From: CAWVSB01 sp046710535
GTDB lineage: Bacteria > Pseudomonadota > Gammaproteobacteria > Pseudomonadales > CAWVSB01
Length of the DNA stretch: 64,000 nt
Assembly: GCA_046710535.1 (NCBI GenBank)
Contig: JBKEHH010000006.1
Location: 1 to 64,000, forward strand
Direction: 5' to 3'
Shown here: positions 34,949 to 42,837 of the stretch, in pieces
Layout: each line of letters begins with the position of its first letter
Numbering within the stretch: position 1 is the first letter of the stretch
Notes under the pieces: generated by a model
What the model was told of the DNA's origin: nothing
What the model saw: the letters and a program-made list of their open reading frames with translations, nothing else
The model's database searches: none
Made by a program: the position numbers and the translations under genes

Positions 34949-37080
34949 TAGCTGGCCTCGCTAAGTTGGCGCATTTTTTCAAACACTTCTTTTTGCGATA
35001 ACAAACTGTGGTCAATTATCTCTCTTGCTTGGGCAACGTAATACCCCATTTGCTCTTCACTGCGAGTATTGGCTTTATCCATTGACTGCTCAATACGATT
35101 TAAATGCTCAACTAACTGAGTGTTCGATTCATTATACAGTTGTACTGCAGTGCCAAATGACTCACCAAGGCTGGACAATTCAATCGCACTGCCAGCAAAC
35201 TGATCAGCAACTTCCGATATTTTATTTAATTCACCATCTACATGACCGCTAAACTGGGTGCCAATTTCGCTTAGCATAGTGGTTGAGGTAGTCACTAGTT
35301 GCTCTACCGCATCGCGTTGTTGGGCAGATGCTGCATCTAATGATGTTGAAAGAATGGCCAGCTGCTCCATCATTTCTTTGCGTTCGGCCAGTAAGTCGTT
35401 GTCGCGTTCAATATTGTTGGAAATCTCAACACGTAGTTTTTCAATAACTTCAGCCGCCGCTTTTGGTGTTTCAGACGCGGTTTGAATCAAGCGCGTCATT
35501 GGCTCTTCAAGTTCTTTGCCTAGGTTGCTGATGTGAGATGCAAAGGTAGTCTCTAAGCTTTCTAGGCGTTCAAGTGCGGCGCTGGCGCGTTTGTCTTCAT
35601 CGTCGCGTAAGGTTGAAAGCTCTTTGCCTAAGGTGCTAACCAGCTGGTCCATCTTGTTGCCGGTTTTTTGCCATTGCTCACTAAGCTCATTCGATAAAAC
35701 ACCAAAGCTTGCGGTAGAGCCTGCAATCGATGCTTGCTGCGCCGTACTAATATCTCTTAGCTCATCACCGATAGTTTTAGTGGTTTGTTTAAATTGCTCG
35801 CCAAGCTCGGCTGATAAAACACCAAAGCTTGCAGTAGCGCCAGCCATTGACGCTTGTTGCGCGCTACTTACTTCTTTCAGTTCATTGCTAATTGTTTTAG
35901 CAACTTCTTCAAGTTGTTGCGTGGCGACCGAGTTCATTTTTTCAATCGATTGCTGTTGCAACTGCTGTTGGCTTTGCGCTGATTGCTCAATAGCACTAAT
36001 AGTGGTTTTACTGACATCGCTTAGCTCGCTAACCAATGCACTATTGGCATGTTGCTGAGCGGCCAGCCCGTCTTGCCATGCGGTGGCGACTTCACTGCTG
36101 GTTTTGCCTAAGCTTTCAGACATGGCTTGTAATTGCTGCTTGGCCGTTGCGGTTAAATGCTGTTGTGAGTTTTTGGCCTCTTTACTAATTTCCGCCATGG
36201 TTTCAACAACCAAGGGCTTAATGCTTTCGCCCACTTGGCGGCCACTTTCAGCCAAGCTTTCGGTTAATGACTTATCTACTGATGCCGCCAGCGCTGTGTA
36301 AGCGCTTTGTACCTGCTGGTGAAAATCATTTTGATTATTGGTTAATTGCGCGCTTAATTTTTCACCCATTTGGGCAAGGCTTGCTGCCACTTTTTCCAAT
36401 TGCTGAGCAACATTTGGTAATGCTGCCGCTTGTGCTTGCATCGCGTTATAGGTTTGTTGGCGGTTATACACTAACGAGAAGTGTCTAAGTACCGTGCCAA
36501 TTTTAGTATCTAATAGGCGGGTGGCATTCATGCGGTCGCGGCGGCTTAAGGTAGAGCTTAACCCCAACATGGCTGAAGCAGCTACGCCGGCAACCGATGT
36601 ACCAAAGGCTAGGCTTAAACCATTAATAGGCGCTGCCAAACCTTCACGAATGGCTTGTAGTTCGGTGCTGCCTTCAAGGGCAAATACCGCGCCTTGTAAA
36701 GTGTCTACCATGCCAATAAACGTACCCAGTAAGCCCAGCATTACTAGCAGGCCAACTAAATACGGTGTTAGTACTGGTGCGGGTAGGGCAACGCGTTCAC
36801 TTTCAATGCGCAGACGCACAGAGTTTTGTAATGAGGTATCTAGCTTGCCCAGCCAAGCGCCCAGCTCGGTTATATCATCGCGTAATTCTTCTAATGCGGT
36901 ATTAAGCGAGTCAGTGGCATGGCGATATTTGCTCAGCTCAACAAAACCGATGCCATAAGCCAGGCCAATAATTAAGGTGACCAACAGGGCGAGTACGTCT
37001 GTGCCGATAAAAATACTACTGGTCCATACAATGGCGCTGGCGCCTAGAATAAATGCAGCTATAAAAAGTAATCTACTCAT
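34948..37080 (-). CDS. MotA/TolQ/ExbB-like proton channel protein with long coiled-coil tail (DUF802)
   Basis: A 710-aa protein. Two N-terminal membrane segments (residues about 4-45) are followed by the ExbB/MotA-type core (YLVGLLVMLGLLGTFIGMVDTLQGAV about 107-132, and GLSLAFGTSVAGVAASAMLGL about 154-174). More than 450 residues of Gln/Ala/Ser-rich helical tail follow. The tail contains a 40-residue tandem repeat (395-434 and 435-474) and resembles the long cytoplasmic tail of ZorA. It should form a proton-driven ring with the OmpA-like partner. The order in the operon is DUF3348, this gene, OmpA-like, DUF2894, with 6-base and overlapping junctions. What the machine does is unknown. Confidence 0.85.
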   Translation of the reverse strand: MSRLLFIAAFILGASAIVWTSSIFIGTDVLALLVTLIIGLAYGIGFVELSKYRHATDSLNTALEELRDDITELGAWLGKLDTSLQNSVRLRIESERVALPAPVLTPYLVGLLVMLGLLGTFIGMVDTLQGAVFALEGSTELQAIREGLAAPINGLSLAFGTSVAGVAASAMLGLSSTLSRRDRMNATRLLDTKIGTVLRHFSLVYNRQQTYNAMQAQAAALPNVAQQLEKVAASLAQMGEKLSAQLTNNQNDFHQQVQSAYTALAASVDKSLTESLAESGRQVGESIKPLVVETMAEISKEAKNSQQHLTATAKQQLQAMSESLGKTSSEVATAWQDGLAAQQHANSALVSELSDVSKTTISAIEQSAQSQQQLQQQSIEKMNSVATQQLEEVAKTISNELKEVSSAQQASMAGATASFGVLSAELGEQFKQTTKTIGDELRDISTAQQASIAGSTASFGVLSNELSEQWQKTGNKMDQLVSTLGKELSTLRDDEDKRASAALERLESLETTFASHISNLGKELEEPMTRLIQTASETPKAAAEVIEKLRVEISNNIERDNDLLAERKEMMEQLAILSTSLDAASAQQRDAVEQLVTTSTTMLSEIGTQFSGHVDGELNKISEVADQFAGSAIELSSLGESFGTAVQLYNESNTQLVEHLNRIEQSMDKANTRSEEQMGYYVAQAREIIDHSLLSQKEVFEKMRQLSEAS
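35659..35898 (-). repeat. Tandem 120-bp (40-residue) repeat inside the proton-channel gene
   Basis: Two adjacent units (35779-35898 and 35659-35778) encode copies that share E-L-[KR]-[ED]-[VI]-S-[ST]-AQQAS-x-AG-x-TASFGVLS-x-EL. Protein identity is high and the DNA is still visibly similar, implying a fairly recent in-frame duplication that lengthens the coiled tail by one unit. Confidence 0.85.
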
Positions 37081-37086
37081 AGTGGT

Positions 37087-37830
37087 TTAGTTAGTCTCTT
37101 CATCAATTGCTTCAATTAGGCCAAGTACTGGCAGCAGGTGTACTTCTACTTCTGCTAGCAGTAATGCCTGTAAGTCGTTACATAACTGCTCATGCAGTTG
37201 CTGTATTTCTGTGCTGCTGCTTGCGCCTTCGCTAAGTTCACGCTGGGGCTGTTGTATTGCATAAAACAGCGGGGCAAAACGCTGTTTTAATAAATTGCTT
37301 ACCTGTGAAAATACACTGCGTGAGTGAATAAACAGCGTGTCATCTAATACCGCGTCTAGCTTGGCAAGTTGGGCTAGCTGTTGTGACACACCACTAGCAG
37401 CGTCTTGCACAAAGTCCCGCAGTTTTTTCACTTTGGCCATAATCTGTTTCTGATGCAGGCTGTAAAAGTTTAAATACGGCTTTAAGGCTTTGTTTACATC
37501 CGTTAATTGCAGTGACTCAAAGCCGGGTAGTTCGGCCCACAATAATTTCTCGCTAGGGCTAAAGCTTTCCAATATGCCATCAACAATAAGCGCATGTACG
37601 CGCAAAAACTCTTGTTTAGCTTCCAGCGCGCTGCTATCGGCTGGGGCGGCGCTTAATTGACCTAAGTTACTGTGAGCATTAGCAATTTTTATTGAACCCG
37701 ACAAATCAATCAGTTGTGACAGGCGCTCGGCAAAGCGATTGTGCTCAATGGCATCGCTAGGTACATCCAGCTCAGACAAAAAGCGGATCATCCGAGCGTT
37801 AATAGCGTTTGGCGTGGCGGTTTGCGTCAC
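37087..37830 (-). CDS. DUF3348 domain-containing protein
   Basis: A 247-aa soluble helical protein and the first gene of the four-gene module. It fits DUF3348 in length, in its start (NARMIRFLSELDVPSDAIEHNRFAERLSQLIDLSGSIKIANAH) and in the central motif of the form LHQKQIMAKVKKLRDFVQDAAS. No membrane segment or catalytic motif is visible. Its stop is 6 bases before the MotA-like gene. The likely role is as a cytoplasmic accessory to the proton-driven complex; this is inference from gene order. Confidence 0.78.
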   Translation of the reverse strand: MTQTATPNAINARMIRFLSELDVPSDAIEHNRFAERLSQLIDLSGSIKIANAHSNLGQLSAAPADSSALEAKQEFLRVHALIVDGILESFSPSEKLLWAELPGFESLQLTDVNKALKPYLNFYSLHQKQIMAKVKKLRDFVQDAASGVSQQLAQLAKLDAVLDDTLFIHSRSVFSQVSNLLKQRFAPLFYAIQQPQRELSEGASSSTEIQQLHEQLCNDLQALLLAEVEVHLLPVLGLIEAIDEETN

Positions 37831-38212
37831 TAAACTTAATTACCTAATGGATATGGTTAAGACTAAACCCTAAATTTGGCCGCGGTGACTTGCGAGATGA
37901 AACGGGCCTTAACAGAGGTCTTTATGTCTGAATGGTTACTATTTTTGCGGGGTTATTATGGCGATGTTACAAGATTATTCAAGGCTACTTAAGCCTTGAT
38001 ACAGAATAAGTTTTTGGTTGAATTTTGATCAATTTTTAAGGCTGTTAAAAAATGCCTTAGTTGCATCATCTGCAGGGTAAAACGCCTCAATCCGTCATTC
38101 ATCGGTGGTGATGCCTTGGGGAGGGCGATAAGTGGGGGCAGAGTAAACTTTTCAGCACTCATATTTTCTGCCCCGCGATACAACTAAACACTCAACTCAG
38201 TTTCTATTTTAA
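37831..38212. other. Intergenic region, 382 bases, with one perfect hairpin
   Basis: This holds the upstream region of the DUF3348 operon and the downstream region of the aldolase gene. A perfect 8-bp stem (TCAAGGCT...AGCCTTGA, loop ACTTA) lies at 37979-37999. It lacks a T run on either strand. A weaker AAGGC/GCCTT stem follows near 38039-38060. A 64-codon frame at 37989-38183 (minus) has no family resemblance and is not called. Confidence 0.6.
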
Positions 38213-38953
38213 CTAATCTAAATCGCTATAAGACGCATCGATCTGGTCGACTTGCCTAACCATGGCATTAAATTCAAGTTCACCTGCTGGTACACCTGCC
38301 ATTTGAATTTTCAATAGTGCTTCAGATTTTTGGCCAATATCGTCAGACACATCAATATTAGGTTTGCCCGTAGCATCGGTGGCGACTTGAATTTCACAGG
38401 CGCGTTGTAGTAACCACATGTTCATAAACATTTCAGGGATAGAGCGGCCACAGGTTAACAGGCCATGATTGCGCAGTATTAATATGCTTTTGTCGCCAAG
38501 GCTTGCAAGCATACGTACTTTTTCGTCGGGTGAGACAGTTAGGCCTTCAAAGTCGTGATAGGCGACTCGGTTGTATAGCAGCACTGAATAAAAGTTATCT
38601 ATGCGCAGGCCGCTTTGTTGGCAGGCAACTGCCATGCCGGCGTCGGTATGCACGTGGCCTATACAATGGGCGTCATCGCGTGCGCCATGAATGGTGCTAT
38701 GAATTAACATACCCGCTGGGTTGGCTTTGTATTCAGACTCGTCAATGACTTCGCCGTTTATATCAACTTTTAGCAAGTTAGACGCGGTGACCTCAGAGTA
38801 GGCAAGGCCATAGGGGTTAATTAAAAAGTGTGAGTCTTCACCGGGAATTTTAACGGTGATGTGATTAAAAATTAGTTCGCTCCAGCCCATGTAGTCGAAT
38901 ACTCGATAACAGGCGGCTAGTTGTATTCTTAAATCTTTTTCGACTTGGTTCAT
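38213..38953 (-). CDS. Class II aldolase/adducin family protein
   Basis: A 246-aa zinc-dependent class II aldolase/adducin fold protein. Visible family blocks are LAACYRVFDYMGWSELIFNHITVKIPG, IHSTIHGARDDAHCIGHVHTDAGMAVA with the His ligands H-x-H, and SILILRNHGLLTCG with the third His. Members act on sugar phosphates or related hydroxy acids, but many are uncharacterised, and this length and sequence type does not reveal the substrate. It is divergent from a marR-type gene, with a perfect inverted repeat between them, so probable regulation by that MarR protein. Confidence 0.88.
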   Translation of the reverse strand: MNQVEKDLRIQLAACYRVFDYMGWSELIFNHITVKIPGEDSHFLINPYGLAYSEVTASNLLKVDINGEVIDESEYKANPAGMLIHSTIHGARDDAHCIGHVHTDAGMAVACQQSGLRIDNFYSVLLYNRVAYHDFEGLTVSPDEKVRMLASLGDKSILILRNHGLLTCGRSIPEMFMNMWLLQRACEIQVATDATGKPNIDVSDDIGQKSEALLKIQMAGVPAGELEFNAMVRQVDQIDASYSDLD

Positions 38954-39046
38954 TGCTCTTACTCCACGATATTTTAGCGGGTACTTTTTTAGCTAGTGTA
39001 TACCGGTGGCGGAGTTAATAAAATTTTTCTTGTAAATCATATTACT

Positions 39047-39070
39047 ATTTACATAATCACTTATGTAAAT
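39047..39070. promoter_or_regulatory. Perfect inverted repeat, likely MarR operator
   Basis: ATTTACATAA and its exact reverse complement TTATGTAAAT flank a 4-base spacer TCAC. The dyad sits in the 134-base region between the divergent aldolase and MarR genes, near the MarR start. A related half, TGTAAAT, occurs at 39031-39037. Position and size fit autoregulation by the MarR-type protein. Confidence 0.75.
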
Positions 39071-39087
39071 ATTGATTGGTGACAGTT

Positions 39088-39582
39088 GTGGAAGAAGAGC
39101 AGGATTATTTGAATGAGCTAGCAGAGCTAGCGCTAGGCACGCGGCTTAAGCGTTTAAGCGACCGCCTGACGGCTGATGCGACTAAGGTATACCGCGCTTT
39201 TGGTTTTGACTTACAGCCTAAATGGTTCACTTTATTAAGCCTTTTACACACTAAGGGGCAAGTGTCTGTTGTTAATGCCGCCGAGCTGTTGGGCTTAAGT
39301 CAGCCTGCTATTAGCCAGTTTTCAAGAGACTTGGTTGCCCAAGGCATTGTGGTGAGTACTGTGTGTGATGATGATTCAAGAAAGCGCCTGTTAACCCTCA
39401 GTAAAAATGGCAAGGGTTTAGTGAAAAAATTGCAACCTATGTGGGCTGCGGTCGACGCGACTGCAAAAGAGTTATGCCGTGAAGATGGCAATAACTTTTA
39501 TCAGTCGTTAGTGAGTTTTGAGCAGGCATTAGCGCATAAGTCTTTGTTAAAGCGCGCACTGGAGGCCCATAATGGCGAGTGA
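39088..39582 (+). CDS. MarR-family transcriptional regulator
   Basis: A winged-helix regulator of the MarR family, about 164 aa. The DNA-binding region is visible as WFTLLSLLHTKGQVSVVNAAELLGLSQPAISQFSRDL, followed by the wing VVSTVCDDDSRKRLLTLSKNGK. There is no ATG near the start. GTG at 39088, preceded at short spacing by GGTGA, is chosen; GTG 39079 and TTG 39076 are alternatives. A GNAT gene overlaps its end by 11 bases. Effector unknown; the operator-like repeat at 39047-39070 suggests control of itself and the divergent aldolase. Confidence 0.85.
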   Translation: MEEEQDYLNELAELALGTRLKRLSDRLTADATKVYRAFGFDLQPKWFTLLSLLHTKGQVSVVNAAELLGLSQPAISQFSRDLVAQGIVVSTVCDDDSRKRLLTLSKNGKGLVKKLQPMWAAVDATAKELCREDGNNFYQSLVSFEQALAHKSLLKRALEAHNGE

Positions 39583-40068
39583 CTTAATTACTATTCGTGC
39601 TTATGCGCCGCATTTGGCGGAAGATTTTAAAACCATTAACGAGCAGTGGATAAAGTCTATATTCGTGTTGGAAGATGAAGACAAGAATATGTTGAATAGC
39701 CCTGCGCAGCAGATTATTAATCGTGGTGGTGAACTATTATTTGCTGAGCACAAGGCGGCGTGGTTGGCACTAGTGCCTTAATTAAACGCGGCGATGGTTA
39801 TGTTGAATTCACCAAAATGGGCGTACTTGAAAGTGCGCGTGGTTTAAAAATAGGGGCGACCTTATTGCAGGCGGTGTTGGAAAAAAGTAAGGCGATGAAT
39901 ATAGAAAATTTGTTTTTGTTAACCAACAAAAAATGCGCAGCGGCAATTCACTTGTATGAAAATTCTGGTTTTGAACACAGTGATTTTATTATGCAGCGCT
40001 TGCCAGTAGTTATCAGCGTTGCAACGTTGCTATACTTTATCGTTATTAACAGTTATACCCGAGGCTAA
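39572..40068 (+). pseudogene. GNAT-family acetyltransferase, frameshifted
   Basis: The first frame (MASDLITIRAYAPHLAEDF to FAEHKAAWLALVP) carries the N-terminal half of a GNAT fold. The second frame carries VVGTSALIKRGDGYVEFTKMGV, the acetyl-CoA-binding segment ARGLKIGATLLQAVLE, and LTNKKCAAAIHLYENSGFE. The frames join exactly if one base is restored in the GG run at about 39754, reading HKGGVVGT. The repaired protein is about 165 aa, normal for the family. No other damage is seen. It overlaps the marR-type gene, so the two are co-transcribed. Its hydrophobic C-terminal tail (VVISVATLLYFIVINSY) is unusual for a GNAT enzyme. Confidence 0.8.
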
Positions 40069-40069
40069 T

Positions 40070-40786
40070 GTGTCAGCTGCTAAAAGAAACAAAATAAAGC
40101 GCCGCGTAGTACTTAAAGCGACGATAGATATGCTGCCATTTTCACTGGCGGTATTACCTTGGGGCTTATTGGTTGGCTCGCTGGCTATTCAGCGCGGCTT
40201 TACACCACTTGAGGCGCAGTTGACGTCCACCTTGGTGTTTTCTGGAGCGGCGCAGTTGGTGGCGATTGAGTTGATTAGTGAAAATGCATCTTTGCTTACG
40301 CTTATGCTAACCACTTTTATTATTAGCTCGCGGCATTTTTTGTATGGCTTATCAATGCGAGACCGCTTAAAAACCTTGCCAACAATGCAGCGTTTGGCGG
40401 CCGGTTATACGCTGACAGACCAATCGTTTGTGTTAAACAATCGTGCAAAATCGTTTAGCTCACCCTTACATATTACTTATGGTTTGGCAGCGGCGGTTAG
40501 CTTTGGCATTGCTTGGAATATATGGACATTTATAGGCATTGTTGCAGGCAGCTATCTGCCAGATTTAACCAATATAGGGTTAGATTTTGCCATTGCGGTT
40601 ACATTTATTGCACTGGTTATTCCGGGTATAAAAACACGCTCTGCGGTGGTGGCGGTTGTTGTGGCGGGCGTGATGTCGGTGGTACTTGAGCTAGCGCAAT
40701 TTAACCTTGCGTTAATAACGGCGGGTTTGTCTGGCATGGCTGCAGGTTATTGGGCTTCGTTTTATGATAAGGAGGTAAAGATATGA
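40070..40786 (+). CDS. azlC: AzlC family branched-chain amino acid exporter, large subunit
   Basis: A 238-aa inner-membrane protein of the AzlC/YgaZ family, exporting branched-chain amino acids with a small AzlD/YgaH partner. Blocks typical of the family are LPFSLAVLPWGLLVGSLAIQRGFTPLEAQLTSTLVFSGAAQLVAIEL and RHFLYGLSMRDRL. Start is GTG 40070, with GAGG at 40061-40064; the frame is open further upstream to 40019, but that lies inside the GNAT gene. Its stop overlaps the azlD start by 4 bases. Confidence 0.9.
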   Translation: MSAAKRNKIKRRVVLKATIDMLPFSLAVLPWGLLVGSLAIQRGFTPLEAQLTSTLVFSGAAQLVAIELISENASLLTLMLTTFIISSRHFLYGLSMRDRLKTLPTMQRLAAGYTLTDQSFVLNNRAKSFSSPLHITYGLAAAVSFGIAWNIWTFIGIVAGSYLPDLTNIGLDFAIAVTFIALVIPGIKTRSAVVAVVVAGVMSVVLELAQFNLALITAGLSGMAAGYWASFYDKEVKI

Positions 40787-41094
40787 CTATACTGACCTTA
40801 TTTATATTAGCGGGTATTACGTTTACTACGCGCTATTTCTTTTTACACCCAAGTTTACCGCTACGCTTAAACAATAGTATGCAGCGTTTGCTTAGTTATA
40901 GTGCGCCGGCGGTGTTAACAGCAATTTGGGCACCCATTATTGCTATTCAAGATGGCCAGTTAGCAGTGGGGATTACTAGCCCGTATGTAGTGGCTGGAAC
41001 TGTTGCTGTGGTGCTTGCCTATAAATTCAATAGTATTTATATCACTGCTTTTAGTGCTGGCTTGGTATTTGTATTAATGCGGCAGTTTTTGTAA
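40783..41094 (+). CDS. azlD: AzlD family branched-chain amino acid exporter, small subunit
   Basis: A 103-aa protein with three to four membrane segments. It shows TFTTRYFFLHPSLPLRLNNSMQRLLSYSAPAVLTAIWAPI, the characteristic AzlD core. It overlaps azlC by 4 bases (ATGA junction), which fits a two-subunit exporter. A TSUP permease starts 3 bases after its stop, so three transport genes share a transcript. Confidence 0.9.
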   Translation: MTILTLFILAGITFTTRYFFLHPSLPLRLNNSMQRLLSYSAPAVLTAIWAPIIAIQDGQLAVGITSPYVVAGTVAVVLAYKFNSIYITAFSAGLVFVLMRQFL

Positions 41095-41097
41095 ATC

Positions 41098-41853
41098 ATG
41101 ATTACCGATCCGTTTTTCTATATTTGTGCTATTCCAGCGATACTAATCTTTGGCATGGCCAAAGGCGGCTTTGGTGGTGGAGTGTCTGTGGTGTCGGTGC
41201 CGTTAATGGCGTTGGCGGTCTCTCCGCTGCAAGCAGCGGCAATTATGTTGCCGATATTAGTGGTGATGGACGCTGTTGCGATTTGGAGCTTTCGCGGTCA
41301 GTACAGCAAAATTAATTTAAAAATAATTGTACCTGCGGCTACGCTAGGGATTGTGCTGGGCGGTTTTACTTTTCAATACCTGTCAGACGAAGGCGTGCGA
41401 ATTATTATCGGCGTTATATCGGTTTTGTTTTGTCTTCATTATTGGTTTAGCAAACAAGCGGCGGCTAATCAACAACCCAGTAAGCTTAAAGGTAATATTT
41501 GGGGCGCTATAGCTGGTTTTACCAGCTTTGGCATTCATGCTGGTGGTGCGCCAATTAGTGTTTATTTATTGCCACAAAAAATGGATAAAGTTGTTTTAAT
41601 GGGAACAATGGCAATATTTTTTGCCATTGTTAATGTCATCAAATTAGTGCCATACACCTGGATGGGGCAGTTTGACTCAACTAATTTAATTACTTCGCTA
41701 ATACTCATTCCGTTAGCGCCAGTAGGTGTTAGGTTGGGTTATTACTTGCTGCACAAAGTTAGCACTGAGCTTGTATATAAAATTTGTTATACGTTTTTAT
41801 TTATTGCGGGCGGCTACTTGCTAATACAAGGGCTTAACGGGGTTGCAGTATAG
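41098..41853 (+). CDS. TSUP (TauE/SafE) family anion permease
   Basis: A 251-aa inner-membrane protein of the TauE/SafE (4-toluene sulfonate uptake) family. Two repeated halves are visible: GMAKGGFGGGVSVVSVPLMALAVSPLQAAAIMLPIL near the N-terminus, and GAIAGFTSFGIHAGGAPISVYLLPQKM in the middle. Members move sulfite, sulfoacetate or other small organic anions, usually outward; the substrate here is not readable. It is tightly linked to azlCD, a pairing whose purpose is unclear. Confidence 0.9.
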   Translation: MITDPFFYICAIPAILIFGMAKGGFGGGVSVVSVPLMALAVSPLQAAAIMLPILVVMDAVAIWSFRGQYSKINLKIIVPAATLGIVLGGFTFQYLSDEGVRIIIGVISVLFCLHYWFSKQAAANQQPSKLKGNIWGAIAGFTSFGIHAGGAPISVYLLPQKMDKVVLMGTMAIFFAIVNVIKLVPYTWMGQFDSTNLITSLILIPLAPVGVRLGYYLLHKVSTELVYKICYTFLFIAGGYLLIQGLNGVAV

Positions 41854-41968
41854 TTGCAGTATAACTAGGCTATATGTTTTGTTAACGGTGATAAACAATC
41901 AGGCTGAAAATAATTACCTAGCGAACGCTATGCTTTATTGAGTTACTGAGTTTTGTGCAACAAATTTC

Positions 41969-42010
41969 AAAGTTGGATTGGTGATATCGACGTATCAATA
42001 TGCCAACTTT
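41969..42010. other. Long imperfect hairpin downstream of the TSUP gene
   Basis: AAAGTTGG (41969-41976) pairs with CCAACTTT (42003-42010), and inner segments ATTG...TGATA and TATCA...AAT extend the stem. It lies between a plus-strand gene ending at 41853 and a minus-strand gene ending at 42044, where a bidirectional terminator is expected. The T tract is weak, so the role is a guess. Confidence 0.4.
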
Positions 42011-42043
42011 AAACTTGTTTGATAGTGAAAACAGGGCTAGTTA

Positions 42044-42208
42044 TTAGCTTTCGGTGTCATTGTTAGTGCGGTCAGTATGCTCTGGGCCAGTATCTGTTGG
42101 CTCTTCAGTCGCATTCGCTTCTAGTTTCTTCAAGCGCTTTTCCTCTTTCTTTTTCTTTTTAGCTTGTTCGCGTAGTTTTTTTTCAAAGTTGTAGTTTGGT
42201 TTGGCCAT
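42044..42208 (-). CDS. Small Lys-rich conserved protein (54 aa)
   Basis: ATG 42208 to TAA 42044 gives a 54-aa protein beginning MAKPNYNFEKKLREQAKKKK, with a long run of Lys/Glu-rich helix and an acidic Thr/Asp-rich tail. Short proteins of the same pattern (MAKPNYNFEK-R/K-Q/L start) are common in gammaproteobacteria and have no known function. The charge pattern suggests a nucleic-acid- or ribosome-associated peptide, which is inference. Confidence 0.72.
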   Translation of the reverse strand: MAKPNYNFEKKLREQAKKKKKEEKRLKKLEANATEEPTDTGPEHTDRTNNDTES

Positions 42209-42288
42209 TGGCTTGTCTCATATTGTAGGTAAATAATTAGGTTAACGAAGAATGTCAGTGTGTCACTAAGGTCACTTAATGCTCGGTT

Positions 42289-42837
42289 TTACCTAGGTTT
42301 CAGATTTGATTTTGGTATTGCCCCAGGGGTTGCTGCTTTTAGCTGGGCCTTGGGATGATTTTTCTGACTGCCTGTCTGACTTGTAGAAACTATTGTCATC
42401 TCTGCTTCTGGGTGAGCTCGCGCGCTTGCTGCATAGCTTTTCTTCGCTCCATAACCACCACGATCGTGTTCAGCGGCTTTTTTGACGCGTTTATTTTGTA
42501 GCTGCTCGGCATCCTCAAGGCTTAACACTCTTGGAGCACCAGGTATTTGCCCTTCGGGGATAATTCTATCCCGTGGCGGTATTTCAAATTCCTCAGACGA
42601 TGCTCTTGGTAAGCTTTTAAAGTCGTATAAATAAAGGGCTTCAACTTTTTCGCGGGCCCAATCAGTTTTCTTCAAAAAGTTAACACTGGAGTCTATGCTC
42701 GGGTTGCTTTTAAAGCAGTTGAGCAATAAATAGGCATATAAAAGCTCAAAGCCGTAGTGATCTACTAATTCAATTAGCAGATTTTTAAGGCTAAGGCCGT
42801 GTAGAGGGTTGTTCTGGTAATCAACGTCATCGCTCAT
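42289..42837 (-). CDS. VF530 family DNA-binding protein
   Basis: A 182-aa protein whose N-terminal 70 residues (NNPLHGLSLKNLLIELVDHYGFELLYAYLLLNCFKSNPSIDSSVNFLKKTDWAREKVEALY) match the VF530/DUF2132 fold, a small helical DNA-binding domain. In many species the protein is only the domain; here it has an extra 110-residue tail. The tail begins with DFKSLPRASSEEFEIPPRDRIIPEGQ, is rich in Ala, Ser and Lys, and is probably disordered. Binding target unknown. It stands alone, with a long spacer on its upstream side. Confidence 0.83.
   Translation of the reverse strand: MSDDVDYQNNPLHGLSLKNLLIELVDHYGFELLYAYLLLNCFKSNPSIDSSVNFLKKTDWAREKVEALYLYDFKSLPRASSEEFEIPPRDRIIPEGQIPGAPRVLSLEDAEQLQNKRVKKAAEHDRGGYGAKKSYAASARAHPEAEMTIVSTSQTGSQKNHPKAQLKAATPGAIPKSNLKPR

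Noticed and set aside
35659..35898. CRISPR-like or transposon repeat
   Set aside because: Two in-frame coding copies without spacers; it is a protein repeat.
33562..37830. Complete Zorya anti-phage system
   Set aside because: Only the motor-like half is present; no ZorC, ZorD or ZorE nuclease or helicase is adjacent and the neighbours are housekeeping genes.
37989..38183. 64-codon minus-strand frame between the aldolase and DUF3348 genes
   Set aside because: No signal, domain or ribosome site, and it overlaps a hairpin; looks like chance coding.
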